Shown piece after piece: positions 1 to 7,654 of a stretch of DNA of 52,117 nt (positions are counted from its first letter, which is position 1; the number at the start of each line of letters is the position of its first letter). This DNA comes from Rugosimonospora africana (GTDB taxonomy: Bacteria; Actinomycetota; Actinomycetes; Mycobacteriales; Micromonosporaceae): contig NZ_BONZ01000026.1 in NCBI RefSeq assembly GCF_016862975.1, forward strand, positions 1 through 52,117. The letters are read 5' to 3'. A model generated the notes under the pieces. It had not been told where the DNA came from, ran no database searches, and saw only the letters and a list, made by a program, of their open reading frames with translations. The translations under genes and the position numbers were made by a program.

Positions 1-1
1 C

Positions 2-397
2 CAGGAGATGGGCGGCAGCTGGGGTGGCGGCCACGACCAGTGGGGCGGCCACGACCAGTGGGGCGGCAAGGACGGCGGATCGTGCGAGTCGGACGAGTCA
101 GGTTCGATGACCGCTCCGGGTGCGTCGACCGCTCCGGGTGCGTCGACCGCGCCGGATGCGTCGACCGCGCCGGATGCGTCGACCGCGCCGGATGCGTCGA
201 CCGCTCCGGGTGCTGCGACCGTGCCAGGTGCGTCGACCGCGCCGGGTGCGTCGACCGCGCCGGGTGCGTCGACCGCGCCGGACGGGGCTGCTGCTCCGGG
301 TGCGCCGTCGACCGACGGGTACTCGAGCGGTGGCACGGGTACCTGGGACTACGGCCAGGACATGGGCCAGGGCGGCTACACCACGACGCCGCGGTAA
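2..397 (+). CDS. C-terminal part of a low-complexity repeat protein (5' end outside window)
   Basis: The frame is open at the left edge and ends in TAA, so this is the tail of a longer gene. The visible residues begin with glycine/tryptophan/histidine-rich repeats (GGHDQWGGHDQWGG), continue with about ten copies of a six-residue unit STAPGA or STAPDA, and end in a Gly/Tyr/Thr-rich stretch. The hexapeptide is encoded by an 18-bp tandem repeat. Such Pro/Ala/Thr/Ser repeats often form extended linkers of secreted or wall-associated proteins, but no domain is visible, so the function is unknown. An 13-bp-stem hairpin lies 80 bases downstream. Other frames through the same repeat are open only because the repeat unit is a multiple of three. 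Confidence 0.55.
   Translation, partial: QEMGGSWGGGHDQWGGHDQWGGKDGGSCESDESGSMTAPGASTAPGASTAPDASTAPDASTAPDASTAPGAATVPGASTAPGASTAPGASTAPDGAAAPGAPSTDGYSSGGTGTWDYGQDMGQGGYTTTPR
110..290 (+). repeat. 18-bp tandem repeat inside coding sequence
   Basis: About ten head-to-tail copies of an 18-bp unit (core TCGACCGCGCCGGATGCG, with G/C to A/T changes) encode STAP(G/D)A. The period keeps the reading frame, so copy number can change without a frameshift. Confidence 0.85.
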
Positions 398-478
398 CCC
401 AGGACTGGTGGGACAGCTGACTCGCAGAGCCGACTGACCCGGTCAGCCAACGCGATCGGTCAACCGATCGCCGCGCAT

Positions 479-507
479 GCCGCGCCCCACGCATCGTGGG
501 GCGCGGC
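479..507. terminator. Bidirectional hairpin between convergent genes
   Basis: A perfect 13-bp stem (GCCGCGCCCCACG with its complement) closes a three-base loop. It sits between the end of the plus-strand repeat protein and the end of the minus-strand tetR gene, where a shared terminator is expected. There is no long U-tract, as is usual in high-GC actinobacteria. Confidence 0.75.
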
Positions 508-531
508 TTCGCGTCGCGTACCCGCCGATCG

Positions 532-1176
532 TCAGCGACCCCGCAACGCGTCGGCCCCCAGTCCGCGCTCGACCACGTCGAACGCCGTGTTCAGCAGGGC
601 GGCGTGATCCTCGACGACATCGGCGTGACCCTCACCGGCGAGTTGCCGTTGAGCGGTGGCCACGTACGCCGTGCGGCAGGCGGCGACGACCAGCGCCGCG
701 GCCAGCCGGGCGGCCGGGTCGTCCGGTCGACCACCGGCAGCCTCGGCAAACAGGGTGGTGAGCAGGTCCTCCAACTCCTCGGCCGCCTCCCTCACCCGCG
801 CGAGCAACGCGGGCGAGTCGACCACGACCTGCCAGAACCCGGACAGGGACTCACCCACGCCGGCCAGTGGATGCCCCTGCCGCAGCAGGTCGAGCAGCAT
901 CCGGCGCAGGGCCGCGACCGGTGTCTCGCCGTCGTGCCGGCCACGGATCGCGCCGGCGATCAGCGCGGCGGCCTCCGGACCCCGGTCGAAGAACAGGTCT
1001 TCCTTGCGGGGGAAGTAGTTGAAGACGGTCATCTTGGAGACCTCGGCCGCCTCCGCGATCTCCGCGACCGTCACGTTGTCGAATCCCTTCGCGAGGAAGA
1101 GTCCCGTCGCGATGTCGGAGATGCGCTGCCGTGTCTGCGCCTTCTTGCGTTCACGCAGCCCTGGTTCGGTCGTCAC
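532..1176 (-). CDS. TetR-family transcriptional repressor
   Basis: The protein has 214 residues. The N-terminal helix-turn-helix is typical of TetR proteins (RQRISDIATGLF, then VTVAEIAEAAEVSKMTVFNYFPRKEDLF), and the rest is a helical ligand-binding domain of normal length. I chose the GTG at 1176 because the protein then starts at TTEPGLRERKK, and because a TATAGT hexamer lies exactly six bases upstream. A longer reading from 1224 would overlap the divergent gene. The neighbour is an FAD monooxygenase read in the opposite direction with only 46 bp between, so this repressor most likely controls both genes through the inverted repeat at 1185-1214. The ligand is unknown, perhaps the monooxygenase substrate. 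Confidence 0.85.
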   Translation of the reverse strand: MTTEPGLRERKKAQTRQRISDIATGLFLAKGFDNVTVAEIAEAAEVSKMTVFNYFPRKEDLFFDRGPEAAALIAGAIRGRHDGETPVAALRRMLLDLLRQGHPLAGVGESLSGFWQVVVDSPALLARVREAAEELEDLLTTLFAEAAGGRPDDPAARLAAALVVAACRTAYVATAQRQLAGEGHADVVEDHAALLNTAFDVVERGLGADALRGR

Positions 1177-1184
1177 CACCCCAC

Positions 1185-1214
1185 TATACCGATCCCAATT
1201 TTTGACCCGGTACA
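1185..1214. promoter_or_regulatory. Probable TetR operator overlapping two divergent -10 boxes
   Basis: TATACCG (1185-1191) and CGGTACA (1208-1214) form an imperfect inverted repeat centred between the divergent genes. The left arm overlaps TATAGT (minus strand, 1188-1183), six bases before the tetR GTG. The right arm overlaps TACACT (1211-1216), six bases before the monooxygenase ATG. One bound repressor could therefore block both promoters. This is inferred from position and symmetry. Confidence 0.5.
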
Positions 1215-1222
1215 CTTTCTTC

Positions 1223-2764
1223 ATGACCTACGACGTGATCATTGTTGGCGCGGGGCCGGTGGGACTGATGCTGGCCGGCGAGTTGAACCTCGCGGGGATG
1301 CGTACGGTCGTCGTCGAGCGACTGACCGACCCGGACCTGACCATCAAGGCGGGGGCGATCAACACCCCGACGGCCGAATCCTTCTACCGGCGGGGGATGC
1401 TCGCCGAGGTCCAGGAGGCGCAGCGGCAGAACCACGAACGGATGCGTGCCTTCCTGCGTTCCCGGGTCCCGGGCGGTGCGCCACTCAAGATGCCGCCGAA
1501 GTTCGCGGGGCACTTCGGCGGCATCGTGCTGCGCGGCGATCTGTTCGACGAGTCCGATCCGGACTTTGCGCACCGCGGGCCGGTAGGGAACCTCGGCTTG
1601 CTCAACCAGCAGGACGTCGAGCGGCTGCTCGCGGATCGCGCGGGCGCGCTCGGTGTGGAGGTACGCCGCGGCGTGGAGGTGACCGGCTTCGACGCCGGCC
1701 CAGAAGGCGTGATCGTGGAGGCGGGCGGCGAGCGGATCGCGGCCGGCTGGCTGGTGGGCTGCGACGGCGGGCGGAGCATGGTGCGCAAGCTCGCCGGCTT
1801 CGACTTCCCGGGCACCGAGGCGCAGGTCACCGGGCACCAGGCGATCGTCGACATGGACGGTGCCGAGGCGTTGCCGTTGGGCTGGAACCGCACCGACGCC
1901 GGCGTCTTCGTGCACGGGCCGGTGAAGGGCCGGATCCTGACCGTGGAGTTCGACGGGCCACCGGCCGACCGCGACGCCCCGGTGACCGCGGCGGAGTTGC
2001 AGGCGAGCCTGCGCAACGTCAGCGGTGTCGACGTGACCATCACCGAGGTGCACAGCGCCACCCGGTTCACCGACAACGCCCGCCAGGTCTCGACGTACCG
2101 GCGGGGTCGGGTCCTGCTGGCCGGCGATGCCGCGCACGTGCACTCGCCGTTTGGTGGTCAGGGGCTCAATCTCGGCATCGGGGACGCGATGAACCTCGGC
2201 TGGAAGCTCGCCGCCACGATCCGGGGCTGGGCACCGGAGGGGCTGCTGGACACGTACACCACCGAGCGGCACCCGATCGGGGCCTGGGTGCTGGACTGGA
2301 CCCGGGCTCAGATCACCATCATGCGCCCGGATCCGAACGGTAGGGCGATCCGCGCGGTGGTCTCGGACCTGACCGAGACCGTGACCGGGACGACGTACTT
2401 CGTCAAGAAGATCTCCGGGGTGTGGCAGCGGTACGACCTGCCCGGCGACCACCCACTGATCGGGCGCAGTGCCCCCGACCTCGTACTGGCCGACGCCAGC
2501 ACGCTCGCCGACCACTGCCACGACGGCACCGGGCTGCTGTTCGACCTGGCCGACGACGCCGCGCTGCGGGCACGTGTGGACGGCTACGGCGACCGGGTAC
2601 GCGTCGTCAGTCAAGCCTGCCCGGAGTGGCCCGAGCTGGCCGGGCTCCTGGTGCGGCCCGACGGGTCCGTCGCATGGGCCGCCGACCGGGACGGTGGTCA
2701 CGACGCGCTGGATGCCGCGCTGGCAGCCTGGTTCGGCATACCCGCGACGGTCGCCGCGGGCTAA
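1223..2764 (+). CDS. FAD-dependent aromatic monooxygenase (PheA/TfdB, rifampicin-monooxygenase-like group)
   Basis: This 513-residue flavoprotein probably hydroxylates an aromatic or polyketide substrate with NAD(P)H and O2. Visible motifs are the Rossmann FAD fingerprint GAGPVG at residues 9-14, a DG motif (GCDGGRS) near 178, and the GD motif (LLAGDAAHVHSPFGGQG) near 300. The last ~130 residues match the thioredoxin-like C-terminal domain of the phenol hydroxylase/Rox group. The ATG at 1223 is preceded by TACACT-N6, so translation may be leaderless. Related enzymes inactivate rifamycins or tailor polyketides. The divergent TetR and the downstream Eis-like acetyltransferase would suit a resistance or detoxification role, but the substrate cannot be read from the sequence. 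Confidence 0.85.
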   Translation: MTYDVIIVGAGPVGLMLAGELNLAGMRTVVVERLTDPDLTIKAGAINTPTAESFYRRGMLAEVQEAQRQNHERMRAFLRSRVPGGAPLKMPPKFAGHFGGIVLRGDLFDESDPDFAHRGPVGNLGLLNQQDVERLLADRAGALGVEVRRGVEVTGFDAGPEGVIVEAGGERIAAGWLVGCDGGRSMVRKLAGFDFPGTEAQVTGHQAIVDMDGAEALPLGWNRTDAGVFVHGPVKGRILTVEFDGPPADRDAPVTAAELQASLRNVSGVDVTITEVHSATRFTDNARQVSTYRRGRVLLAGDAAHVHSPFGGQGLNLGIGDAMNLGWKLAATIRGWAPEGLLDTYTTERHPIGAWVLDWTRAQITIMRPDPNGRAIRAVVSDLTETVTGTTYFVKKISGVWQRYDLPGDHPLIGRSAPDLVLADASTLADHCHDGTGLLFDLADDAALRARVDGYGDRVRVVSQACPEWPELAGLLVRPDGSVAWAADRDGGHDALDAALAAWFGIPATVAAG

Positions 2765-2806
2765 GGCGTCGAGATAGCCCGGTTCAGCCTGGTGGAAGAT
2801 GGGGGC

Positions 2807-3994
2807 ATGCAGATTCGACGCGTATCCGCCGAGGAACGCCTGGACACGAGCATGCCCCTGACGGCATACGCGTTCGCGCCCTCTCCCGAGCCGGTCGATC
2901 GGGAGAAGTGGCGCGACAACCTGCCCTACTACCAGGGGCACTCCACCCTGATGGCGGAGGACGGCGGCCGAACTCTGGCCGTCGTCACCAGCATCCCGAT
3001 GCGGCAGAACGTTCGCGGTTCGGTATATCCGATGGCCGGCATCGCCGGGGTGGCGAGCCACCCGCTGGCTCGTCGCCAGGGGCACGTCCGCACCCTGCTG
3101 ACCCGGCTGCTCGGCGAGATGCGTGACGACGGACGCCCGGTCAGCGCGCTGTATCCGTTCCGGCCGTCGTTCTACCACCGTTTCGGGTATATCGGCCTGC
3201 CGATGCCGCCGACGGTCAGCTTCGCGCCGGCCGACCTTGCCCCGCTACTGCGCGCCGACCTGCCCGGGGAGGTCAGCTGGGAGCGTCTGGCGGACGGGTA
3301 CGACGGCTATCGCGACATGCGGGAGCAGTTGGTGGCGCGGCGGCACGGGTGCGCGATCCTGCCGGACTACGCGGTGGCGCGCTTCCGCGACGAGGAACAG
3401 CGCTGGCTGGTCACCGCCCGGTCGGGTGGCGAGCTGGTCGGCGCGGTGACGTACCGGATCACCGACCACGGCGGCGACCTGCTCGCCGATGACCTGCTGA
3501 CGACCGGGCCGCTGGGCCGGGCGCTGCTGCTGCGTTTCTTCGCGTCGCACGTCGACCAGGTGACCCGGGTCTCCGTGCGGGTGGACCCGGACGAGGCGCC
3601 GGAGCAGTGGGCGACGGACCTCGGGTTCGTCAGCGAGGCGAAGGTCGCCGTCCCCAGCTTCCACGCGCCGATGGCGCGGATCCTGTCGCTGGACGCGCTC
3701 GCCGGGATGGCGGTCGGCCCGGGCCGCGTCGCGGTCACCGTGGTGGACGACCTGTTCATTTCCGGCGAGTACCTGCTGGACGGAGCGTCCGGGAAGCTGG
3801 AGGTGACGCGTGGCGCCGGCATGGCGGTACCGGCGGCCACGCTGACCGTGGCCGGGCTGTCTGGCCTGGTATACGGGGTGCTCGACCCGGCCGAGCTGGC
3901 GTTCCGGGACCTGGGTACGGTGCCCGACCCGGCCGCCGATCAGCTGCGCGCGATGTTCCCGCGACAGCGCCCGTACGTGGTGGCTCAGTTCTGA
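2807..3994 (+). CDS. Eis-like GNAT N-acetyltransferase
   Basis: The 395-residue protein has the three-part layout of Eis (enhanced intracellular survival) enzymes: a GNAT domain with the acetyl-CoA loop LARRQGHVRTLLT near 90, a second degenerate GNAT fold, and a C-terminal SCP2-like domain. It ends in ...VVAQF. In Eis the carboxylate of the terminal Phe acts in catalysis, and a tyrosine like that in FYHRFGY serves as the acid, so both features appear conserved. Eis proteins acetylate aminoglycosides and other amines at several positions. I prefer the ATG at 2807, although a GTG at 2792 is in frame. It follows the FAD monooxygenase by 42 bp and may share its control. Confidence 0.8.
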   Translation: MQIRRVSAEERLDTSMPLTAYAFAPSPEPVDREKWRDNLPYYQGHSTLMAEDGGRTLAVVTSIPMRQNVRGSVYPMAGIAGVASHPLARRQGHVRTLLTRLLGEMRDDGRPVSALYPFRPSFYHRFGYIGLPMPPTVSFAPADLAPLLRADLPGEVSWERLADGYDGYRDMREQLVARRHGCAILPDYAVARFRDEEQRWLVTARSGGELVGAVTYRITDHGGDLLADDLLTTGPLGRALLLRFFASHVDQVTRVSVRVDPDEAPEQWATDLGFVSEAKVAVPSFHAPMARILSLDALAGMAVGPGRVAVTVVDDLFISGEYLLDGASGKLEVTRGAGMAVPAATLTVAGLSGLVYGVLDPAELAFRDLGTVPDPAADQLRAMFPRQRPYVVAQF

Positions 3995-4016
3995 CGCTCG
4001 GACCGCCTGGACCGCC

Positions 4017-4625
4017 CTACGACGGCGATTGATCCGAACCCGGTGCGGGCGGCTGGCCGGGCAACGGGTGCTGGCCGGGCACGGGCGGCGGTGCCTGACC
4101 GGGGATCGGCGCCTGGCCGGGGATAGGCCATGGCTGGCCGGGCGGCGGACCGTATGCCGGTGTCCCGCCCGGCATCGGACCTCCGGAGGCGGGTGCGCCC
4201 GGCATCGGTGCGCCGGAGGTCGGTGCGCCGGAAGCCGGGGCGCCCGAGGTGGGCGCGCCGCCGGGCGGGTAGGGGCCGCCGCCGGACGTGGGGGAGGCCG
4301 GCGGGTATGCCGGTGCGCCGGACGTGGGCGGGTAGCCCGGTGCCGGCGGGTACCCGGGGGTTCCCGCGGCCGGCGGGTAACCGGGCGCCGGCGGGTACCC
4401 GGGGGTTCCCGCCGCCGGCGGATATCCGGGCGCTGGCGGATAGCCCGGCGCGCCCGTCGCCGGTGGGTACTGCTGGTAGCCGGGCGGCGTGGGCGGGTAG
4501 CCGGGCTGCGGTCCGGGAATCTGGTTCGAGTCGTTCCGCCTGCTCAGCATGATGGGCACCACCACCGCGCCACCGATGATCAGCAACACGACCAGACCGA
4601 GGCACGCCAGGGGACCTATGCCCAT
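4017..4625 (-). CDS. Single-pass membrane protein with long proline-rich tail
   Basis: The 202-residue protein starts with one hydrophobic segment (MGIGPLACLGLVVLLIIGGAV, about residues 5-27), followed by a short basic stretch and then about 170 residues of Pro/Gly/Ala/Tyr repeats such as PGYPPAPGYPPA and TSGAPA. It looks like an inner-membrane anchor with an extended tail, probably cytoplasmic or in the wall, but no enzymatic domain is seen. GGAG lies seven bases before the ATG. A 52-bp palindromic repeat (family A) lies directly upstream, and the next gene upstream encodes another small membrane protein with a similar tail, so the two may function together. Confidence 0.6.
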   Translation of the reverse strand: MGIGPLACLGLVVLLIIGGAVVVPIMLSRRNDSNQIPGPQPGYPPTPPGYQQYPPATGAPGYPPAPGYPPAAGTPGYPPAPGYPPAAGTPGYPPAPGYPPTSGAPAYPPASPTSGGGPYPPGGAPTSGAPASGAPTSGAPMPGAPASGGPMPGGTPAYGPPPGQPWPIPGQAPIPGQAPPPVPGQHPLPGQPPAPGSDQSPS

Positions 4626-4646
4626 GCTTCACTCCACTCACAGTTC

Positions 4647-4698
4647 CGACCAGTCTGGCTCGGCGCGTCTGACGCCGCGCGATGACCCAGACCAGTCG
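4647..4698 (-). repeat. Family A 52-bp palindromic repeat, copy 1
   Basis: Reverse-oriented copy. Read on the minus strand it begins CGACTGGTCTGGG and ends GCCAGACTGGTCG. The outer 12-base arms pair (two G-T wobbles) and an inner GC-rich hairpin can form. It sits between two minus-strand membrane-protein genes. Other copies lie at 9430, 14078, 14132, 20337 and 24353. Confidence 0.9.
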
Positions 4699-4757
4699 TC
4701 TGTCGTCTCAGTTGGACAGGTCACGACACCATATGCGCCACGCCGGCGCCTCGCATG

Positions 4758-5183
4758 TCAGGAAGCCGGCGGCATCGATGCAGGCGGCGCCGATGCCGGT
4801 GGCGCCGGGTACCCGGGGGCGGGCGGGTACCCCGGTGCGCCGGGCGCCGACGGGTACGCCGGCTGGAGCGGGTACGGCGCCGGTGCTCCACCGAGCGGTA
4901 CGGCGACGGGTGCCGCCGCTGGCGTGGCCCGGCCGATCTGGAAGCCGACCCCACCGAGCATCGCGGCCAGCCCGCCGATTGCCAGCACTGTGGCGGTCGT
5001 TCCCTCGCCTTGGCCCCGGACGGCGCACGCGCTGTCGGGCTGGTCTCCGCTGCTGGAGGTGCACGCGTCCATGGAGGTGATCGCCACGACGAGTGCCACC
5101 GCGAAACTGGCCAGGGACAGGCCGAAGAAGATCAGGAAAGATGGGTGGATCTTGGCAAACCGCACCGCGTCAGCGTAGAGCAT
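4758..5183 (-). CDS. Small two-TM membrane protein with proline-rich tail
   Basis: The 141-residue protein has two hydrophobic segments, FLIFFGLSLASFAVALVVAI (about 11-31) and TATVLAIGGLAAMLGGVGFQIG (about 62-83). Between them is a ~30-residue loop with two cysteines (DACTSSS...SACAV). A Pro/Ala/Tyr-rich C-terminal tail (YPSAPGAPGYPPAPGYP) follows. I chose the ATG at 5183 because GGAG lies six bases before it. The ATG seven codons upstream lacks such a site. The family is unrecognised. The tail resembles that of the next gene downstream, so these may be a paired membrane module. Confidence 0.6.
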   Translation of the reverse strand: MLYADAVRFAKIHPSFLIFFGLSLASFAVALVVAITSMDACTSSSGDQPDSACAVRGQGEGTTATVLAIGGLAAMLGGVGFQIGRATPAAAPVAVPLGGAPAPYPLQPAYPSAPGAPGYPPAPGYPAPPASAPPASMPPAS

Positions 5184-5204
5184 CGATGGCTCCGGCGCGT
5201 CCAA

Positions 5205-5648
5205 CTACAGCAGTAGTTTCATGCCCTCATGGCTCGCGACGAAGCCGAGCCTGGCATAGAAGCGGTGTGCGTCGACCCGGGACTTGTCGGACGTCAGCTG
5301 CATCATGACGCACCCCCGCGCCCGGGCCTGGTCGATCGCCCACGCCATCATCCGCTGGCCCACGCCCTGGCCGCGGCGCGCCGAATGGACCCGGACCGCC
5401 TCGACCTGCGACCGTTCCGCGCCGTGCCGGCCCAGCCCGGGGATGTACGTGATCTGCATGCACGCCACCACGTCGTCGTCGTCCTGCGCGACGACCAGAA
5501 CGTTGCGCGGGTCGGCGTCGATGTCGGCGAACGCCTTCTCGTACGCCTCGTCGACAGTCGCGAACTCGCGAGCCTTGCCGAGTACGTCATCCGCGAGCAG
5601 GGCGATGATGGCGGGCAGGTCGGCGCGGACGGCCTCGCGGATGATCAT
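5205..5648 (-). CDS. GNAT-family N-acetyltransferase
   Basis: This 147-residue protein has a complete GNAT fold. The acetyl-CoA pyrophosphate loop is visible as HSARRGQGVGQRMMAWA (motif A, R/Q-x-x-G-x-G/A), and the C-terminal signature is VDAHRFYARLGFVASHEGMKLLL. Such proteins acetylate amino groups of small molecules or protein N-termini, but the substrate is unknown. The ATG at 5648 gives the standard N-terminus MIIREAVRADLPAI. TACGCT seven bases upstream of it suggests a leaderless or near-leaderless transcript. It could be read with the two membrane-protein genes downstream (21-bp gap). Confidence 0.8.
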   Translation of the reverse strand: MIIREAVRADLPAIIALLADDVLGKAREFATVDEAYEKAFADIDADPRNVLVVAQDDDDVVACMQITYIPGLGRHGAERSQVEAVRVHSARRGQGVGQRMMAWAIDQARARGCVMMQLTSDKSRVDAHRFYARLGFVASHEGMKLLL

Positions 5649-5683
5649 GCGGGACAGCGTACGCGACGGCCGTGCGGCGGCGC

Positions 5684-5730
5684 TTGACAATCCCCGCTTG
5701 TCGTAATCGAATCTGTTACAGAAAGCGGGG
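5684..5730 (+). promoter_or_regulatory. rrf2 promoter with hairpin masking the ribosome binding site
   Basis: TTGACA (5684-5689) and TCGAAT (5707-5712), 17 bases apart, could serve as -35 and -10. CCCCGCTT (5692-5699) is a perfect complement of AAGCGGGG (5723-5730), and the latter contains the likely Shine-Dalgarno sequence of the following gene. GTTACA (5715-5720) is the complement of the TGTAAC found upstream of the next gene at about 6207, which suggests a shared Rrf2 operator. Confidence 0.45.
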
Positions 5731-5734
5731 TGCC

Positions 5735-6166
5735 ATGGCAGCGAACAGTCGGCTGACGATCGCCGTGCACGCGTTGGCGTGGATGGCGCTCGCCCAGCGT
5801 CGCGGCAACGACTCCCTGACGTCGGATCAGATCGCCGCGAGCGTGAACACCAACCCGGTGGTCATCAGGCGCAGCCTCGGCGATCTGCTGCGTGCCGGCC
5901 TGGTCGAGGTGCGCCACGGCGCCGGTGCCGGCTGGACCCTGGCCCGCGCTCCCGAAGAGATCAGCGTGTGCGACGTGTACGACGCGGTCGAACGGGAGCC
6001 GTTGTTCGCCATGCACCACTCCGAGCCCAATCTGGAATGCCCCGTGGGACGCGGCATCCGGCCCGCCCTCGGGGGCGTGTACGACGGAGCCGAGCGTGCG
6101 CTCCGGAGCGAACTCGAACGCACCTCGATCGCTGACGTGCTGCGCCGTACCCTGCGCGTGCGCTGA
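5735..6166 (+). CDS. Rrf2-family transcriptional regulator
   Basis: The 143-residue protein has the Rrf2 winged helix: SRLTIAVHALAWMAL at the start, SDQIAASVNTNPVVIRRSLGDLLRAGLVEVRHGAGAGWTLA as helix-turn-helix plus wing. Iron-sulfur Rrf2 proteins (IscR, NsrR) have three spaced cysteines in the effector loop. Here only SVCDVYD and NLECPVGRG carry cysteines, so this looks more like the YwnA/redox-sensor type than an Fe-S sensor. The ATG at 5735 follows AAGCGGGG. The NIPSNAP gene 78 bp downstream is a candidate target. Confidence 0.85.
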   Translation: MAANSRLTIAVHALAWMALAQRRGNDSLTSDQIAASVNTNPVVIRRSLGDLLRAGLVEVRHGAGAGWTLARAPEEISVCDVYDAVEREPLFAMHHSEPNLECPVGRGIRPALGGVYDGAERALRSELERTSIADVLRRTLRVR

Positions 6167-6244
6167 TTCCGGCCGTTGGCACCGGTCCCGGCACGCGCCC
6201 TTGGTTGTAACAAGACCTGTTCGGACAAGCGGAAGGAGCGCGGA

Positions 6245-7021
6245 GTGCCCGAGGTTCGGTACCCCGTCGTGGAACTGCGGCAGTACACCCTGCGGCCCGG
6301 CCAGCGGGACGTGCTGATAGAGCTGTTCGACCGGGAGTTCGTCGAGAGCCAGGAGGCGCTCGGCATGGCGGTCGTGGGACAGTTCCGCGACCTGGACAGC
6401 CCCGATCGCTTCGTGTGGCTACGCGGCTTCCAGGACATGCCGAGCCGTGCCGAGGCGCTGCGGAGCTTCTACACTGGACCGATTTGGCGGACGCACGGCC
6501 CCGCGGCCAACGCCACCATGGTCGACTCGGACGACGTGCTGCTGTTGCGTCCGGTGGCGGGGCGGTTCGGCTTTCCGGCGCCGGTCGCCGCGAGGCCCGG
6601 CGCGGACGCGGACGGGGGCGGTGACGGGGGCGGTGACGGGGGCGGTGACGGGGGCGGGGACGCTCCGGGCTCCCTCGTGGTGGCCACCATGTACTTCCGC
6701 GACCGCCCCTTCGACGACGCGTTCGCGGATTTCTTCGAACACCAGCTGCGGCCCGCTCTCACCGAGGCCGGCGCCACACCCCTGGCGCGGCTGCACACCG
6801 AATACGCGGAGAACACCTATCCGGCCCTGCCGGTCCGGGCGGGCGAGCACGCTTTCGTCTGGTTCGCGCGGTTCGACAGCGTGCGGGCGCTCGACGACCA
6901 CCTCAGCCGGCTGCGTGGCTGCGACCGCTGGCAGAACGACCTGCTGCCGCGGCTGTCGACCCTGGCCGGCCCGGCGCGACGGCTCCGGCTGGCGCCCACC
7001 GCCCGCTCGCTCCTGCGGTGA
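6245..7021 (+). CDS. NIPSNAP-family protein, two dimeric alpha/beta-barrel domains
   Basis: The 258-residue protein has two NIPSNAP-type ferredoxin-like domains: VVELRQYTLRPGQRDVLIELF...FVWLRGFQDMPSR at residues 4-65, and MYFRDRPFDDAFADFFEHQLRPAL...FVWFARFDSVRALDDHL at 150-225. They are joined by a linker of four or five GGGD repeats near residues 122-138. The linker is encoded by a 12-bp tandem repeat. I chose GTG 6245, with GGAAGGAG upstream. NIPSNAP proteins resemble small monooxygenases, but few have known activities. It follows an Rrf2 regulator, and TGTAAC upstream matches the rrf2 promoter, so redox control is plausible. Confidence 0.75.
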   Translation: MPEVRYPVVELRQYTLRPGQRDVLIELFDREFVESQEALGMAVVGQFRDLDSPDRFVWLRGFQDMPSRAEALRSFYTGPIWRTHGPAANATMVDSDDVLLLRPVAGRFGFPAPVAARPGADADGGGDGGGDGGGDGGGDAPGSLVVATMYFRDRPFDDAFADFFEHQLRPALTEAGATPLARLHTEYAENTYPALPVRAGEHAFVWFARFDSVRALDDHLSRLRGCDRWQNDLLPRLSTLAGPARRLRLAPTARSLLR

Positions 7022-7046
7022 CGGTCGCCCGTCTCCGGATACGGCT

Positions 7047-7081
7047 CGGCCGGCACCATCGGGCAGGGATGGTGCCGGCCG
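7047..7081. terminator. Bidirectional hairpin between NIPSNAP and hsp20 genes
   Basis: A perfect 14-bp stem (CGGCCGGCACCATC with its complement) encloses a seven-base loop. It lies exactly between the convergent stop codons. Confidence 0.8.
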
Positions 7082-7096
7082 CTGTGTCGCGATGCC

Positions 7097-7600
7097 TCAG
7101 CTGGCGGTGTCCTCGCTGGCCTCGGCGGGTGTGCCGCCCTCGACGGCGGTGGGGCTGGTGCCCCCGCTGATCTCGATCCGCCGCGCACCGGTGCCGGTGT
7201 AGGCGCCGGACACCCGGATGCTCAGCACGCCCGCGTCGTACGACGCGCTGATCGCGTCGGCGTTGACGTGCGCCGGCAGGTCGAACGAGCGCTGGAAGGT
7301 GCCGTAGCGGACCTCGCGGAGGCTGCGTCCGTCCCGCTCCTCGGTCCGCTCGTCGCGACGCTCGCCGCGGATCACCAGCCGACCGCGGTCCACCTCGACC
7401 GTCACGTCGTTGGTCACGTCCACTCCGGGCAGCTCGACGCAGACCACCGCGTCCTCACCGTCCCGGCTGATCTCGGCGGCCGGCGTGAAGCCGGTCGCAC
7501 GCCGCGCCGGCCACGTCGCGACCGGGCCGAAGGCGTTGCGCACCAGGGCGTCGAACTCCGCGAACGGGTCGCGCCGCGCCCACAGTGACAAGGTGCTCAT
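7097..7600 (-). CDS. hsp20: Hsp20-family small heat shock protein
   Basis: This 167-residue cytoplasmic holdase chaperone has a typical N-terminus (DPFAEFDALVRNAFG). Its alpha-crystallin domain spans about residues 42-138 (PAAEISRDGEDAVVCVELPGV, then VEVDRGRLVIRGERR, then YGTFQRSFDLPAHVNADAISASYDAGVLSIRV). The C-terminal extension is Ser/Thr/Glu-rich without a clear IxI motif, although RRIEIS may serve. GAGGAG precedes the ATG. The HspR-type inverted repeat at 7655-7675, 55 bp upstream, suggests heat-shock derepression as for acr2/hsp20 genes of other actinobacteria. Confidence 0.9.
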   Translation of the reverse strand: MSTLSLWARRDPFAEFDALVRNAFGPVATWPARRATGFTPAAEISRDGEDAVVCVELPGVDVTNDVTVEVDRGRLVIRGERRDERTEERDGRSLREVRYGTFQRSFDLPAHVNADAISASYDAGVLSIRVSGAYTGTGARRIEISGGTSPTAVEGGTPAEASEDTAS

Positions 7601-7654
7601 GCTGGTCTCCTCAGTCTCGCCGCGCCGGCCTCACCGGCGCATCACCCGGCATAA

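Noticed and set aside
110-290. Regularly spaced repeats at the left edge as a CRISPR array
   Set aside because: The repeats are head-to-tail 18-bp units with no unique spacers and keep a coding frame.
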